A DNA stretch of 14,707 nt from an uncultured Erysipelotrichaceae bacterium (GCA_902796465.1 CADBPK010000122.1:1-14707); one strand, 5' to 3'. Positions 1-8,524 are shown, counted from the stretch's first letter. Translations and numbers: made by a program. The notes: generated from the sequence alone by a model not told the origin.

Positions 1-861
1 CAGTACCTGTTTGAAATAGCAGGCTCTCGGATCTTTATCCACTTCCACGCTGATCTCATTTACTCTCGGCAGCGGATGCATGATCACAAGATCCTTTTTT
101 GCCTTTTCAAGCTTCTTCGGTTCCAGGATATATGTATCTTTCAAACGGAGATAATCTTCTTCGTTGAAGAAACGTTCTCTCTGCACCCTGGTCATATACA
201 GGATGTCCAGATCCCCGATCACATCTTCAAGACTGGTGGACTGGGTAAACGGGATGTTGTTTTTCTTCAGTACGTTCTTTTTCACATAGCTCGGCAGTTT
301 CAGCTCCACCGGGGAAATGAGAACAAATTCATTGCCCTGATAGCGTGACATTGCCTCAATCAGTGAATGCACCGTCCTTCCGAATTTCAGGTCGCCGCAT
401 ACGCCGATCTTCAGATTGTTGAAGCCTCCCTTTTCCCGGGAAATCGTCAGAAGGTCTGCCAGTGTCTGCGTCGGATGGTTGTGTCCGCCGTCTCCGGCAT
501 TGATGACCGGGATCGACGCATTGATGGAAGCGACATACGGCGCGCCTTCCTTCGGATGACGCATGGCGATGATGTCCGCATAGCAGCTGACTGTCTTCGC
601 CGTATCCGCTACGCTTTCACCCTTTGCGGCGGAACTGCTCTGCGCTTCCGAGAAACCGATCACACTGCCGCCCAGTTCGAGCATGGCTGCTTCAAAGCTG
701 AGACGCGTCCTGGTGGACGGTTCGAAAAACAGGGAAGCCAGCTTCTTTCTTTTGCACGCTTCCGCGTATTTGTCGGGATTTGCAATGATGTCGTTTGCGG
801 TTGCGATCAGTTCATCGATTTCCTCAACGGAAAGATCCAGAATATTGATCAGGCTTCTCAT
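1..861 (-). CDS. pyrB: Aspartate carbamoyltransferase catalytic subunit, 3' end missing
   Basis: Catalyses carbamoyl phosphate + L-aspartate to N-carbamoyl-L-aspartate, the committed step of pyrimidine synthesis, in the cytoplasm. The 287 visible codons carry the carbamoyl-phosphate loop STRTR at residues 49-53 (in [13 protein letters not shown]), the HNHPTQ segment near 127-132 and HPLPR at 262-266. The family is about 305-310 residues, so roughly 20-25 C-terminal residues lie beyond the left edge. The start ATG at 861 follows a GGGAG site 5 bases upstream. It is the last visible gene of the pyr operon, 10 bases after pyrE. The end of the visible protein ([18 protein letters not shown]) resembles the E. 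coli-type enzyme that pairs with a PyrI regulatory chain; that a pyrI follows outside the window is only an inference. Confidence 0.97.
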   Translation of the reverse strand, partial: MRSLINILDLSVEEIDELIATANDIIANPDKYAEACKRKKLASLFFEPSTRTRLSFEAAMLELGGSVIGFSEAQSSSAAKGESVADTAKTVSCYADIIAMRHPKEGAPYVASINASIPVINAGDGGHNHPTQTLADLLTISREKGGFNNLKIGVCGDLKFGRTVHSLIEAMSRYQGNEFVLISPVELKLPSYVKKNVLKKNNIPFTQSTSLEDVIGDLDILYMTRVQRERFFNEEDYLRLKDTYILEPKKLEKAKKDLVIMHPLPRVNEISVEVDKDPRACYFKQVL

Positions 862-871
862 GTTATTCTCC

Positions 872-1501
872 CTATCTGATCCAGCTTTCGTCACCTGGAT
901 TGTTCCTGAAAGCAATCAGTCTTTCGATATCCTCTTTCTGGATATAGCCTTCCTCCCCGGCTACTTCGGCGATCACGTCGAAGTTTGTCAGTGAGATGTT
1001 CTTTACATTCGCTTCGGCCAGACGGTCAAGGCCTTTTTTCATGCCGTATGTGAAGATGGACACGATGCCGAGCACTTCCGCTCCTGCTTCGCGCAGGACA
1101 TTTACGACATCGATCACACTGCCGCCGGTGGAGATCAGGTCTTCCACGACAACGACTTTCTGTCCCGGTTTCAGTTCGCCTTCGATCTGGTTCTTTCTGC
1201 CGTGATCCTTTGAACCGGCTCTTACATAACCCATCGGCATACCCAGGATATGGCCTGTGATCGCTGCGTGGGCAATACCTGCCGTGGATGTCCCCATCAG
1301 GACTTCCGCTTCCGGATAGTTTGTCTTCACAAGCTTTGCCAGTCCGTTTTCAACATCATTCCTGACTTCCACATTGGTCAGTGTCAGACGGTTGTCGCAG
1401 TAAACAGGACTCTTGATGCCGCTTGCCCATGTGAACGGCTCATCCGGTCTGAAGAATACCGCTTTGATCTTCAGCAGATCCGCTGCTATTTTTCTCTCCA
1501 T
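872..1501 (-). CDS. pyrE: Orotate phosphoribosyltransferase
   Basis: Transfers the phosphoribosyl group of PRPP to orotate, giving OMP, the fifth step of UMP synthesis. The 209-residue product has the usual length for a bacterial OPRTase. The type I PRPP-binding signature [13 protein letters not shown] is at residues 116-128, and the basic loop [17 protein letters not shown] lies near 92-108, where Lys and His contact pyrophosphate. The start at 1501 was chosen because GAGGTGG sits just upstream and [10 protein letters not shown] begins the family fold. A longer reading from 1537 would run back into the pyrF coding end and lacks a ribosome binding site. The gene is 11 bases downstream of pyrF, and its ribosome binding site abuts the pyrF stop, which suggests translational coupling. 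Confidence 0.97.
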   Translation of the reverse strand: MERKIAADLLKIKAVFFRPDEPFTWASGIKSPVYCDNRLTLTNVEVRNDVENGLAKLVKTNYPEAEVLMGTSTAGIAHAAITGHILGMPMGYVRAGSKDHGRKNQIEGELKPGQKVVVVEDLISTGGSVIDVVNVLREAGAEVLGIVSIFTYGMKKGLDRLAEANVKNISLTNFDVIAEVAGEEGYIQKEDIERLIAFRNNPGDESWIR

Positions 1502-1512
1502 GTTTCCACCTC

Positions 1513-2211
1513 TTATTCCGCAAATTCCCTGATGCATCTTTCATACGCAGCCACCGGGTCAGCCGCTTTTGTGATCGGCCTTCCGACGACGATGAAGTCG
1601 GAACCGATCTTTTTCGCTTCTTCCGGTGTCATGACACGCTTCTGATCGCCTTTGTCGTTCTCCGCAAAGCGTACGCCCGGCGTTACGGTCAGGAACTCTT
1701 TCCCGCATACCTCATGTACTTTTGCGGCTTCTAGCGGTGAACATACGACCCCGTCGAGGCCGGCATTCTTCGCAGTCTTTGCATAATGCATGACGACTTC
1801 CGCGATCGGTTCTTTGATGAGCAGGTCTTTTTCCATGCTTTCCTGATCGGTGCTGGTCAGCTGCGTAACCGCAATAAGAAGCGGTCTTGTGCCGTCTTCC
1901 CTTGTCAGTCCTCTCAGTGCGGCTTCCATCATTGCCGTTGTTCCGGCCGCGTGCAGGTTGACCATGTCGACGTTCAGCCTGCTCAGTACCCGCATTGCCT
2001 TTTCGACAGTATTCGGTATGTCATGGAGCTTCAGGTCAAGAAAGATCTTGTGTCCTCTCTCCTTGATCTCTTTTACGATCGCAGGACCTTCCGCATAGTA
2101 CAGTTCCATGCCGATCTTTACGAAAGGCTTTTTCCCGCTGAAACGGTCCAGAAAGGAAATCACTTCCTCCCTGCCTGAAAAATCCAGCGCAACAATTACA
2201 TCTCTATCCAT
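1513..2211 (-). CDS. pyrF: Orotidine 5'-phosphate decarboxylase
   Basis: Decarboxylates OMP to UMP, the last step of de novo pyrimidine synthesis. The 232-residue TIM barrel matches the short bacterial/Bacillus class. It starts [11 protein letters not shown], with the substrate Asp in ALDF, and carries the catalytic D-x-K-x-x-D array in [11 protein letters not shown] (D59, K61, D64). TPGVRF and the phosphate-binding VVGRPIT are near the C terminus. The ATG at 2211 is preferred over an in-frame GTG at 2220, because AGGAGGTG lies about 6 bases before the ATG and overlaps the GTG. The start overlaps the pyrD stop by 8 bases, so translation is probably coupled. Its product UMP is also the effector expected for PyrR and for the CarB allosteric domain. 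Confidence 0.97.
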   Translation of the reverse strand: MDRDVIVALDFSGREEVISFLDRFSGKKPFVKIGMELYYAEGPAIVKEIKERGHKIFLDLKLHDIPNTVEKAMRVLSRLNVDMVNLHAAGTTAMMEAALRGLTREDGTRPLLIAVTQLTSTDQESMEKDLLIKEPIAEVVMHYAKTAKNAGLDGVVCSPLEAAKVHEVCGKEFLTVTPGVRFAENDKGDQKRVMTPEEAKKIGSDFIVVGRPITKAADPVAAYERCIREFAE

Positions 2212-3121
2212 TCCTGACACCTCCTGTTATATCTCTGATATTCTCAATGCCGAGACTGTCCATGACAGCCGGCAGTCCTTCTATGATTTTTTTACAGGCG
2301 AACGGATCGGTCAGATTCGCCGCCCCTACTTCCACCGCGGAAGCCCCGGCAAGCATCATCTCGATCACATCCTCTGCCTTTGTGATGCCGCCCATTCCGA
2401 TGACGGGAATATTCACGGCATGCGCGACCTGGTATACCATGCGCAGCGCCACCGGGAATACAGCCGGTCCGGAGAGTCCGCCGGTCACATTCTTCAATAC
2501 CGGCTTCCTCGTCTTCAGATCGATGCGCATGCCCATCAGTGTATTGATGAGGCTGATGCCGTCCGCGCCGCTGTCTTCACAGGCTCTGGCGATGCTTACA
2601 ATATCCGTCACATTGGGTGACAGCTTGATGACCACGGGTTTTTTAGTTACAGCCTTTACCGCTTTTGTGATCTTTCCTGCCATGACCGGATCCGTTCCGA
2701 AGCTCATACCGCCACCGTGCACATTCGGACAGCTGATATTCACTTCGATCCAGCCGACCTGTTCCTCGGCATCCAGAAGCTTTGATACATATACATATTC
2801 CTCTTCGGAAAAGCCGCTGACATTCGCCATTACCTTTTTATGAAAGCATTTCTTCAGCTTCGGCAGCTCCTCGCTGATCACCCGGTGCACGCCCGGATTC
2901 TGCAGGCCTACCGCATTCAGCATACCTGCAGCGCTTTCCGCAATACGCGGTGTCGGGTTGCCGAAGCGTTCTTCTCTGGTGGTTCCCTTGAAGGAAAATG
3001 TACCCAGCATATTGATGTCATACAGTTCCGCGAATTCATACCCGAATCCGAAAGTCCCGGACGCAGGGATCACGGGATTGTCGATCCCGGTCCCGCAGAG
3101 GTCAACACTCAGTCTTCCCAT
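2204..3121 (-). CDS. pyrD: Dihydroorotate dehydrogenase (NAD+), catalytic FMN subunit, type 1B
   Basis: Oxidises dihydroorotate to orotate on FMN; in type 1B enzymes the electrons leave through PyrK to NAD+. The 305-residue product begins [10 protein letters not shown] and has the type 1 active-site segment VNISCPN, with C131 as the expected catalytic base (type 2 enzymes use Ser). It also has KLSPNVTD at 166-173, [10 protein letters not shown] and GGLSGPA at 214-220, and the FMN phosphate region VIGMGGI at 240-246. The ATG at 3121 has AAGGAGGAAC just upstream. A longer reading from 3220 would lie inside the pyrK cysteine cluster and is rejected. The gene overlaps pyrK by 13 bases, consistent with equimolar synthesis of the alpha2beta2 complex. 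No signal peptide or membrane segment is seen, so the enzyme is cytosolic. Confidence 0.97.
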   Translation of the reverse strand: MGRLSVDLCGTGIDNPVIPASGTFGFGYEFAELYDINMLGTFSFKGTTREERFGNPTPRIAESAAGMLNAVGLQNPGVHRVISEELPKLKKCFHKKVMANVSGFSEEEYVYVSKLLDAEEQVGWIEVNISCPNVHGGGMSFGTDPVMAGKITKAVKAVTKKPVVIKLSPNVTDIVSIARACEDSGADGISLINTLMGMRIDLKTRKPVLKNVTGGLSGPAVFPVALRMVYQVAHAVNIPVIGMGGITKAEDVIEMMLAGASAVEVGAANLTDPFACKKIIEGLPAVMDSLGIENIRDITGGVRNG

Positions 3122-3840
3122 GCAAGTTCCTCCTTCCGGAATACCGGTCCTTCCTTGCAGATGCGCTTTTTGCCGGCTTTTGTTTCTATGGAACAGCCCA
3201 TGCAGGCGCCGAAGCCGCATCCCATTCTTTCCTCCAGTGAGAACTGGCCTTCCGTTACTGTGTTCTTATATACGCTCTTTAACATCGGCAACGGTCCGCA
3301 TGTATAGAAATATGTGTACGCTGTCTCTTTAAGAGCTTCCGTGACGAATCCTTTGATCCCATATGAACCATCCACGGTCGTCACATACACATCCGCACCG
3401 AGCGCCCTGAATTCGTCTTCGTAAAAGATCTCATTCTTTGTATTGAAGCCGAGGATGACAGTGACCTTTTTGCCCTGGCCGATGAGCTCTTTTGCGGTCA
3501 TATAGAGCGGCGGCACACCGACGCCTCCGCCGATGAGCACCGGCGCTTCCCCGCTTACGGAAAGGTCATAGCCGTTTCCCAGCTGTGTCAGGACATCCAG
3601 GCTGCCTTCTTTGATCAGTGACAGCGCTTTTGTGCCTTCCCCAACTGTTTTGTATATGATGGTGACCGTATGCTCATCCGCGTCGCATACCGAGATCGGC
3701 CTTCTGAGGAAGAAACCGTCGATCTTGATCTCGATGAACTGACCCGGGCGTATTCCTGCCGTATCACCCGCAAGGACCATGCGGTAAACATTCTCCGTCA
3801 GCTTTGTATTTTCCTTAACGATATAGTATCCCTGATGCAT
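3109..3840 (-). CDS. pyrK: Dihydroorotate dehydrogenase electron transfer subunit (FAD, 2Fe-2S)
   Basis: Electron-transfer partner of PyrD: passes electrons from FMN through a [2Fe-2S] cluster and FAD to NAD+. The 243-residue protein has a ferredoxin-reductase-like layout. The FAD-binding RRPISV is at 46-51, the nicotinamide-binding GGGVGVPP at 104-111, and YTCGP at 179-183. C-terminal cluster cysteines are C208, C213, C216 and C228, a C-x4-C-x2-C-x11-C pattern as in the PyrK family. The ATG at 3840 follows AAGGAG, 10 bases after the carB stop. The presence of PyrK shows that this organism uses NAD+ rather than fumarate or quinone for the step. The family also acts in other sulfide/NADPH reductases, but the overlap with pyrD leaves little doubt. 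Confidence 0.96.
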   Translation of the reverse strand: MHQGYYIVKENTKLTENVYRMVLAGDTAGIRPGQFIEIKIDGFFLRRPISVCDADEHTVTIIYKTVGEGTKALSLIKEGSLDVLTQLGNGYDLSVSGEAPVLIGGGVGVPPLYMTAKELIGQGKKVTVILGFNTKNEIFYEDEFRALGADVYVTTVDGSYGIKGFVTEALKETAYTYFYTCGPLPMLKSVYKNTVTEGQFSLEERMGCGFGACMGCSIETKAGKKRICKEGPVFRKEELAWED

Positions 3841-3850
3841 CCTTTACTCC

Positions 3851-6800
3851 TTACGCATCGATCGTTGAAATCTTCAGTGTGATCTCTTCAAGCACATCCA
3901 GCAGTGCCCGTACGGTATCCAGCGATGTGAAGATCGTTACGTTGTTTTCGACCGCGCACATTCTGATCAGCGCGCCGTCATTTGCTTCACTTGCAGAACG
4001 GATGTTTCTTGTATTGATCACGTATGCGATATGACCCTGGCGGATCGCTTCCGGAATGTCATTCGGAACTTCGCTGATCTTTCTGCGCACATGTGTGCGG
4101 ATGCCGTTGCTCTTGAGGAAATTCGCAGTTCCCGCAGTTGCTTCGATATTGAAGCCGAGATCATAGAAACGTCTGATCAGCGGCAGCGCTTCGTCCTTGT
4201 CCGCATCCGCGATCGTTGCGAATACGGTACCGTAGTTTCTCAGACGCATGCCGGAAGCCTGCAGGGCCTTGTACAGCGCCCTGTTCAGCTTGTCATCATA
4301 ACCGATTGCTTCACCGGTGGACTTCATTTCCGGAGAGAGATACGCATCCAGTCCTTTGATCTTATTGAAAGAGAATACCGGGACCTTTACATAGAAGCGC
4401 TCCTTCTCATTCGGATACAGGGTGAAGATCCCCTGTTCCTTCAGGCTCAGACCCAGGATGACTTCTGTCGCGATATCCGCGAGGGAGTAACCCGTTGCCT
4501 TGGAAAGGAACGGTACCGTTCTTGAGGATCTCGGGTTGACTTCGATGATATATACGTTTTCATCTTTATCTACGATGAACTGGATATTGTAAATACCGAC
4601 AATGCCGATGCCCAGACCAAGTCTCTTCGTATACTGCAGGATGGTGCCTTTTACCTTGTCGGAGATGCTGAAAGCAGGATATACACTGATGGAGTCACCG
4701 GAATGGATACCTGTTCTTTCGACCAGTTCCATGATACCCGGCACAAACACATCCACACCGTCGCATACCGCATCGACTTCCACTTCCTTGCCGGAAATAT
4801 ACTTGTCGACGAGGACCGGTTTTTCTTCATCGATCGCTACTGCTGTCTTCAGATAATGACGCAGCTGTTCTTCATCGCTGACGATCTCCATGGCCCTGCC
4901 GCCCAGCACGAAGCTCGGTCTGACCAGGACCGGATAGCCGATCTCCTGTGCTGCGCGGATGCCGTCTTCGATTTTCGTGACAGCTTTGCCGGCAGGCTGC
5001 GGGATATTCAGTTCTTTCAGCAGTTTCTCAAAAAGATCCCGGTTCTCCGCCCTTGCGATCGCGTCGCAGTCGGTGCCGATGATCTTGACGCCGCGCTTCA
5101 TGATCGGTTCGGCAAGATTGATCGCCGTCTGTCCGCCCAGCAGCGCAATGACGCCGATCGGCTTTTCAAACAGCACGATGTTCATTACATCTTCCGGTGT
5201 CAGCGGTTCGAAATACAGCTTGTCCGCTGTTGTATAGTCGGTGGATACAGTCTCAGGGTTGCTGTTGATGCTGATCGCTTCATACCCTGCTTTTTTGATC
5301 GTCTGTACGGCATGTACGGTCGAATAGTCAAACTCGATGCCCTGACCGATGCGGATCGGACCGGCACCCAGCACAATGATCTTCTTCTTGTCGGAAAGTA
5401 TGGATTCATTCTCCCCTGTATAGGAGGAATAATGATAGGCAATGTATTTGCCGGAATGGAGCGTATCGACCATCTTGAAGATCGGGAAGATATCATTTTC
5501 TTTTCTGAGGTTGAATACTTCGATCTCATCTTCATTCCAGAGCTTCGCGATATACGGATCCGAGAAGCCCATCTTCTTCGCTTCTTTCAGTACTTCAATG
5601 TCATGGACATTTTCACTGAGTTTCTTTTCCATGGCAACGATCTTCTGAATGGATTCCAGGAACAGGTCCGTGATCATGGTCGCTTCATGGATTTCTCTGA
5701 CGGATACGCCTCTTCTTAACAGTTCCGTGATCGCAAAGATATTGTCATACCGGAAATCCTTCACATAAGCCAGGAGTTCATCCGTTTCATATGAATCAAA
5801 TTTAGCCAGGTAAAGATGGTTTACGCCTGTTTCGAGTGATCTGACGGATTTCAGCATGCACTCTTCCAGATTCGCGCCGAGACTCATGACTTCGCCGGTC
5901 GCCTTCATCTGCGTGCCCAGCGTGTTCGGCGTATCCGGGAATTTGTCAAACGGGAAACGCGGGAATTTCGCAACGATATAATCGAGGCTCGGTTCCTTGT
6001 CTGCCGTTGTGCCTGCCACTTCGATCTCTTCCAGCGTCATGCCCATCGCGATCTTGGCGGTAACACGCGCGATCGGATAGCCGCTCGCCTTGGACGCAAG
6101 CGCGGATGACCTGGAAACACGCGGGTTTACTTCGATCAGGAAGTATTCGCTCGTCTCCGGATGCAGGGCGAACTGGACGTTGCAGCCGCCTTCGATCTTC
6201 AGTTCGCTGATGATGCGCAGGGCGGAATCATTCAGCATCTTCAGATCATGGTCATTCAGGGAAAGGATCGGTGCCACAACGATGGAGTCACCTGTGTGCA
6301 CGCCGACCGGATCAACGTTTTCCATGCCGCAGATCGTGATCGTATGATCGTTCTTGTCACGCATAACCTCGAATTCGATCTCTTTGTATCCCTTGACGCT
6401 CTTTTCGATCAGTACCTGTGATACCGGGGAGAGCAGAAACGCATTTGTGCCGATCTCGACCAGTTCCTCTTCATTCTCCGCAAACCCGCCGCCGGTTCCG
6501 CCGAGCGTAAATGCAGGACGCAGTACGACCGGATAGCCGATCCTCTTTGCGGCTTCCTTCGCTTCGTCCAGGTTATATGTGATCTCGGAAGGGATAACCG
6601 GTTCCCCGATCTTCTGGCACATTTCCTTGAACATCTTTCTGTCTTCCGCGCGTTCAATACTCTCACGCGGTGTGCCGAGCAGTTCCACGCCGCATTCTTT
6701 CAGGATGCCCTTTTTATCCAGCTGTACCGCAAGGTTCAGACCTGTCTGGCCGCCGATGCCCGGCAGGATCGCGTTCGGTCTTACATAACGCAGGATCTTG

Positions 6801-7024
6801 GCAATATATTCCAGTGTCAGCGGCTCCATATAAACCTTGTCCGCCATGGATGTATCTGTCATGATCGTTGCCGGATTGGAGTTGCAGAGAATTACTTCAT
6901 ATCCTTCTTCTTTCAGGGCTATGCATGCCTGTGTGCCGGCATAGTCAAATTCTGCCGCCTGCCCGATCACGATCGGACCTGAGCCGATGATCAATACTTT
7001 TTTGATGTCTGTTCTTTTAGCCAT
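3851..7024 (-). CDS. carB: Carbamoyl-phosphate synthase large subunit
   Basis: Makes carbamoyl phosphate from bicarbonate, ammonia and 2 ATP; the ammonia normally comes by tunnel from the CarA glutaminase. The 1057 residues show the internal duplication typical of the family. The first synthetase half opens with IIGSGPIVIGQAAEFDYAG near 12-30. After a linker, the second opens with VLGAGPIRIGQGIEFDYS near 551-568. The C-terminal MGS-type allosteric domain keeps K943, T963, T966 and K982, which match by spacing the E. coli UMP/IMP site (K954, T974, T977, K993), so nucleotide control is likely. The ATG at 7024 has GGAG 8 bases upstream and lies 15 bases after pyrC. The odd point is context: carA is not beside it, although the two genes are usually adjacent. 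Confidence 0.97.
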   Translation of the reverse strand: MAKRTDIKKVLIIGSGPIVIGQAAEFDYAGTQACIALKEEGYEVILCNSNPATIMTDTSMADKVYMEPLTLEYIAKILRYVRPNAILPGIGGQTGLNLAVQLDKKGILKECGVELLGTPRESIERAEDRKMFKEMCQKIGEPVIPSEITYNLDEAKEAAKRIGYPVVLRPAFTLGGTGGGFAENEEELVEIGTNAFLLSPVSQVLIEKSVKGYKEIEFEVMRDKNDHTITICGMENVDPVGVHTGDSIVVAPILSLNDHDLKMLNDSALRIISELKIEGGCNVQFALHPETSEYFLIEVNPRVSRSSALASKASGYPIARVTAKIAMGMTLEEIEVAGTTADKEPSLDYIVAKFPRFPFDKFPDTPNTLGTQMKATGEVMSLGANLEECMLKSVRSLETGVNHLYLAKFDSYETDELLAYVKDFRYDNIFAITELLRRGVSVREIHEATMITDLFLESIQKIVAMEKKLSENVHDIEVLKEAKKMGFSDPYIAKLWNEDEIEVFNLRKENDIFPIFKMVDTLHSGKYIAYHYSSYTGENESILSDKKKIIVLGAGPIRIGQGIEFDYSTVHAVQTIKKAGYEAISINSNPETVSTDYTTADKLYFEPLTPEDVMNIVLFEKPIGVIALLGGQTAINLAEPIMKRGVKIIGTDCDAIARAENRDLFEKLLKELNIPQPAGKAVTKIEDGIRAAQEIGYPVLVRPSFVLGGRAMEIVSDEEQLRHYLKTAVAIDEEKPVLVDKYISGKEVEVDAVCDGVDVFVPGIMELVERTGIHSGDSISVYPAFSISDKVKGTILQYTKRLGLGIGIVGIYNIQFIVDKDENVYIIEVNPRSSRTVPFLSKATGYSLADIATEVILGLSLKEQGIFTLYPNEKERFYVKVPVFSFNKIKGLDAYLSPEMKSTGEAIGYDDKLNRALYKALQASGMRLRNYGTVFATIADADKDEALPLIRRFYDLGFNIEATAGTANFLKSNGIRTHVRRKISEVPNDIPEAIRQGHIAYVINTRNIRSASEANDGALIRMCAVENNVTIFTSLDTVRALLDVLEEITLKISTIDA

Positions 7025-7039
7025 ACTGTTATCTCCGAT

Positions 7040-8242
7040 CTATTTCTCATAAACGGTCTTGCCGTTATATACAGTCTTTACACATTCGCCGTATACTTCC
7101 ATTCCTGCAAACGGTGTTGCTTTTCCCTGTGAAAGGAATGTTTCCGGGTCAATGACATATTTCTTTGAAAGATCCCATACTGTCCAGGATTCTTTCTGCT
7201 GAATACCGAAACGTTTTCGCGGATTCACTGTCAGGAGCCTGACCAGCTGATCCAGTGTGATGATGCCTCTTTTAACAAGATATGTATACAGCAGCGGGAA
7301 CGCCGTCTCAATGCCGGTGATGCCGAAGGCGCTGCCGGCAAGGCCTTTTGCCTTTTCTTCAGCGCTGTGCGGCGCGTGGTCGGTTGCGATCACATCGATC
7401 GTACCGTCCTGGATCCCTTCAACCAATGCTTCCCTGTCTTCTTTTGCCCGCAGCGGCGGATTCATCTTGAATCTTCCTCCTTCCTGCAGGTCGTTTTCAT
7501 CCAGCAGGAGATAATGCGGTGCCGTTTCGCAGGTCACATTGACGCCCCGTTTTTTCGCTGCACGGATCAGGGCAACGCTTTCCTTTGTGGAAATGTGGCA
7601 GATGTGATACCCGCATCCTGTCTCTTCCGCGAGCTTCAGATCACGTTCGATCTGTTTCCATTCACTTTCCGAACATATGCCTTTGTGACCATGTTCCTTT
7701 GCGTATTTTCCGTCATGGATATATCCGCCTGTCAGCAGCGTCTCATCTTCGCAGTGCGCTACGATCAGTTTTCCGAGGCTTTTTGCCTTTAACATCGCCT
7801 CCCGCATCATGCCGTCACGCTGTACGCCCTTGCCGTCATCCGAGAAAGCGACGACCTTGTCTTTCATTCCTTCCAGGTCAGCCAGTTCCTGTCCTTTCTC
7901 GCCGACTGTTATGGCGCCGTAGGGAAGCACTTCGATGCAGGCATCCCTGTTGATGATGTCCCACTCTTCCTGCAGCTGTTCCACACTGTCCGGCACCGGA
8001 TTCAGGTTCGGCATGGCACACACGGTCGTATAGCCGCCTTTTGCGGCAGCTCTGGAGCCGGAGCCGATCGTTTCCTTATAAGAAAAACCCGGTTCTCTGA
8101 AATGTACATGTACATCACAAAAACCGGGAAAAACTACGTAATCATGAGACGGATCACCGTCTGCTACATCAATACACAAAGTATTCTGATCAGGAAATAT
8201 CTGTAAATCATCGGACTGGTAAACTTTTGCGTTGATCTTCAT
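7040..8242 (-). CDS. pyrC: Dihydroorotase, type I
   Basis: Zinc amidohydrolase that cyclises N-carbamoyl-aspartate to dihydroorotate. At 400 residues it is the long type I class found in Bacillus, not the roughly 345-residue E. coli class. Metal and catalytic residues visible are the HxH pair H45/H47 (DVHVHFREPG), D135 in VVAFSDDG, H163 in IVAHCED, H216 in CHISTKES and the catalytic Asp D288 in IATDHAPHS. The substrate segment is CAMPNLNP at 75-82. The ATG at 8242 is chosen for the GGAGG site 5 bases upstream. An in-frame reading to 8284 would start inside the attenuator hairpin and is rejected. It is the first gene of the operon, directly downstream of the regulated leader, so its translation follows any transcript that escapes the terminator. 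Confidence 0.97.
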   Translation of the reverse strand: MKINAKVYQSDDLQIFPDQNTLCIDVADGDPSHDYVVFPGFCDVHVHFREPGFSYKETIGSGSRAAAKGGYTTVCAMPNLNPVPDSVEQLQEEWDIINRDACIEVLPYGAITVGEKGQELADLEGMKDKVVAFSDDGKGVQRDGMMREAMLKAKSLGKLIVAHCEDETLLTGGYIHDGKYAKEHGHKGICSESEWKQIERDLKLAEETGCGYHICHISTKESVALIRAAKKRGVNVTCETAPHYLLLDENDLQEGGRFKMNPPLRAKEDREALVEGIQDGTIDVIATDHAPHSAEEKAKGLAGSAFGITGIETAFPLLYTYLVKRGIITLDQLVRLLTVNPRKRFGIQQKESWTVWDLSKKYVIDPETFLSQGKATPFAGMEVYGECVKTVYNGKTVYEK

Positions 8243-8254
8243 ACTTACCTCCGT

Positions 8255-8281
8255 AAAAAAATCCTGCCGAAACCGGCAGGA
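8255..8281 (-). terminator. Attenuator terminator in the pyr leader
   Basis: On the minus strand an 8-bp perfect stem (TCCTGCCG / CGGCAGGA, loop GTTT, hairpin 8262-8281) is followed directly by seven T (8255-8261). This is a textbook intrinsic terminator. It lies between the pyr promoter and the pyrC ribosome binding site (GGAGG at 8248-8252), so it can only act as a conditional leader terminator, not as the end of an upstream gene. Confidence 0.88.
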
Positions 8282-8321
8282 CAAACACGTCTTCTGTTAT
8301 CATCATCCATCTTACCGATCT
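8270..8321 (-). promoter_or_regulatory. Predicted antiterminator hairpin of the pyr leader
   Basis: Paired by eye. The RNA segment copied from 8321-8304 (AGAUCGGUAAGAUGGAUG) can pair with that from 8287-8270 (UGUUUGUCCUGCCGGUUU) in 17 of 18 positions, counting G-U pairs, across a 16-nt loop. The 3' arm contains most of the 5' arm of the terminator, and the 5' arm contains the 3' half of the PyrR-type loop. The structure would therefore exclude both, as expected of an antiterminator. Many pairs are G-U, so its stability needs to be computed. Confidence 0.6.
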
Positions 8322-8341
8322 CTCTGTATCGTTTTAAAGAT
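8309..8341 (-). promoter_or_regulatory. PyrR-binding-loop-like anti-antiterminator
   Basis: On the minus strand the leader folds as a lower stem AUCUU/AAGAU, an asymmetric internal bulge (UAAAA on the 5' side, GU on the 3' side), an upper stem CGAU/AUCG and the loop ACAGAGAG. The inner hexamer CAGAGA fits the CNGNGA terminal loop of known PyrR-binding RNA, and the lower stem, purine-rich bulge and upper stem have the same order. It differs from the ARUCCNGNGAGGYU consensus in having A and G rather than C and G next to the hexaloop. When bound by PyrR-UMP it would prevent the antiterminator and allow termination. Confidence 0.72.
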
Positions 8342-8360
8342 TTCTGTTTTCTTCTGTAAA

Positions 8361-8389
8361 AGGATACCATCACCCCGCAGGTGTGTCAA
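8361..8389 (-). promoter_or_regulatory. Promoter of the pyr operon
   Basis: On the minus strand a perfect -35 TTGACA (8384-8389) and a -10 TATCCT (8361-8366, four of six consensus bases) are separated by exactly 17 bases. The expected start is near 8354, giving a leader of about 110 nt that begins shortly before the PyrR-like loop. The position fits the attenuator arrangement. Confidence 0.8.
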
Positions 8390-8441
8390 CGAAAACATGA
8401 ACCCCTTTTCCGGGTACATATTTAGTCTGATCTTTATAATA

Positions 8442-8490
8442 AAATGCCTCATCACTGACGCCGGCGGCATTTAAGTGATCTGAGGCATTT
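8442..8490 (-). terminator. Terminator hairpin after the glycosidase gene
   Basis: A long interrupted inverted repeat: AAATGCCTC (8442-8450) pairs with GAGGCATTT (8482-8490) and ATCACT (8451-8456) with AGTGAT (8474-8479), with a 2-base bulge and a 17-base loop. On the minus strand it begins 34 bases after the glycosidase stop and is followed by TTATTATAAAG, so it probably ends that transcript before the pyr promoter. The tail is not a pure T run; efficiency is uncertain. The rest of 8390-8524 holds no gene that I can support. Confidence 0.7.
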
Positions 8491-8524
8491 CATTTATAGG
8501 ATTTGCGTTTGCCTGTACGACGCC

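Noticed and set aside
3122..3220. Longer pyrD start (in-frame at 3220)
   Set aside because: The added residues lie in the pyrK Fe-S coding region and do not resemble PyrD; AAGGAGG sits directly before 3121.
4703..5719. Long plus-strand open frame antisense to carB (338 codons)
   Set aside because: It lies wholly inside carB, has no ribosome binding site or recognisable motif, and its composition is what the complement of a conserved gene gives.
8243..8284. Longer pyrC start (in-frame at 8284)
   Set aside because: The extra 14 codons are the terminator hairpin and T run of the leader, and the GGAGG site belongs to the ATG at 8242.
8401..8417. Small inverted repeat ACCCC/GGGT upstream of the pyr promoter
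   Set aside because: A 4-bp stem with no T tract and no alternative pairing; expected by chance.
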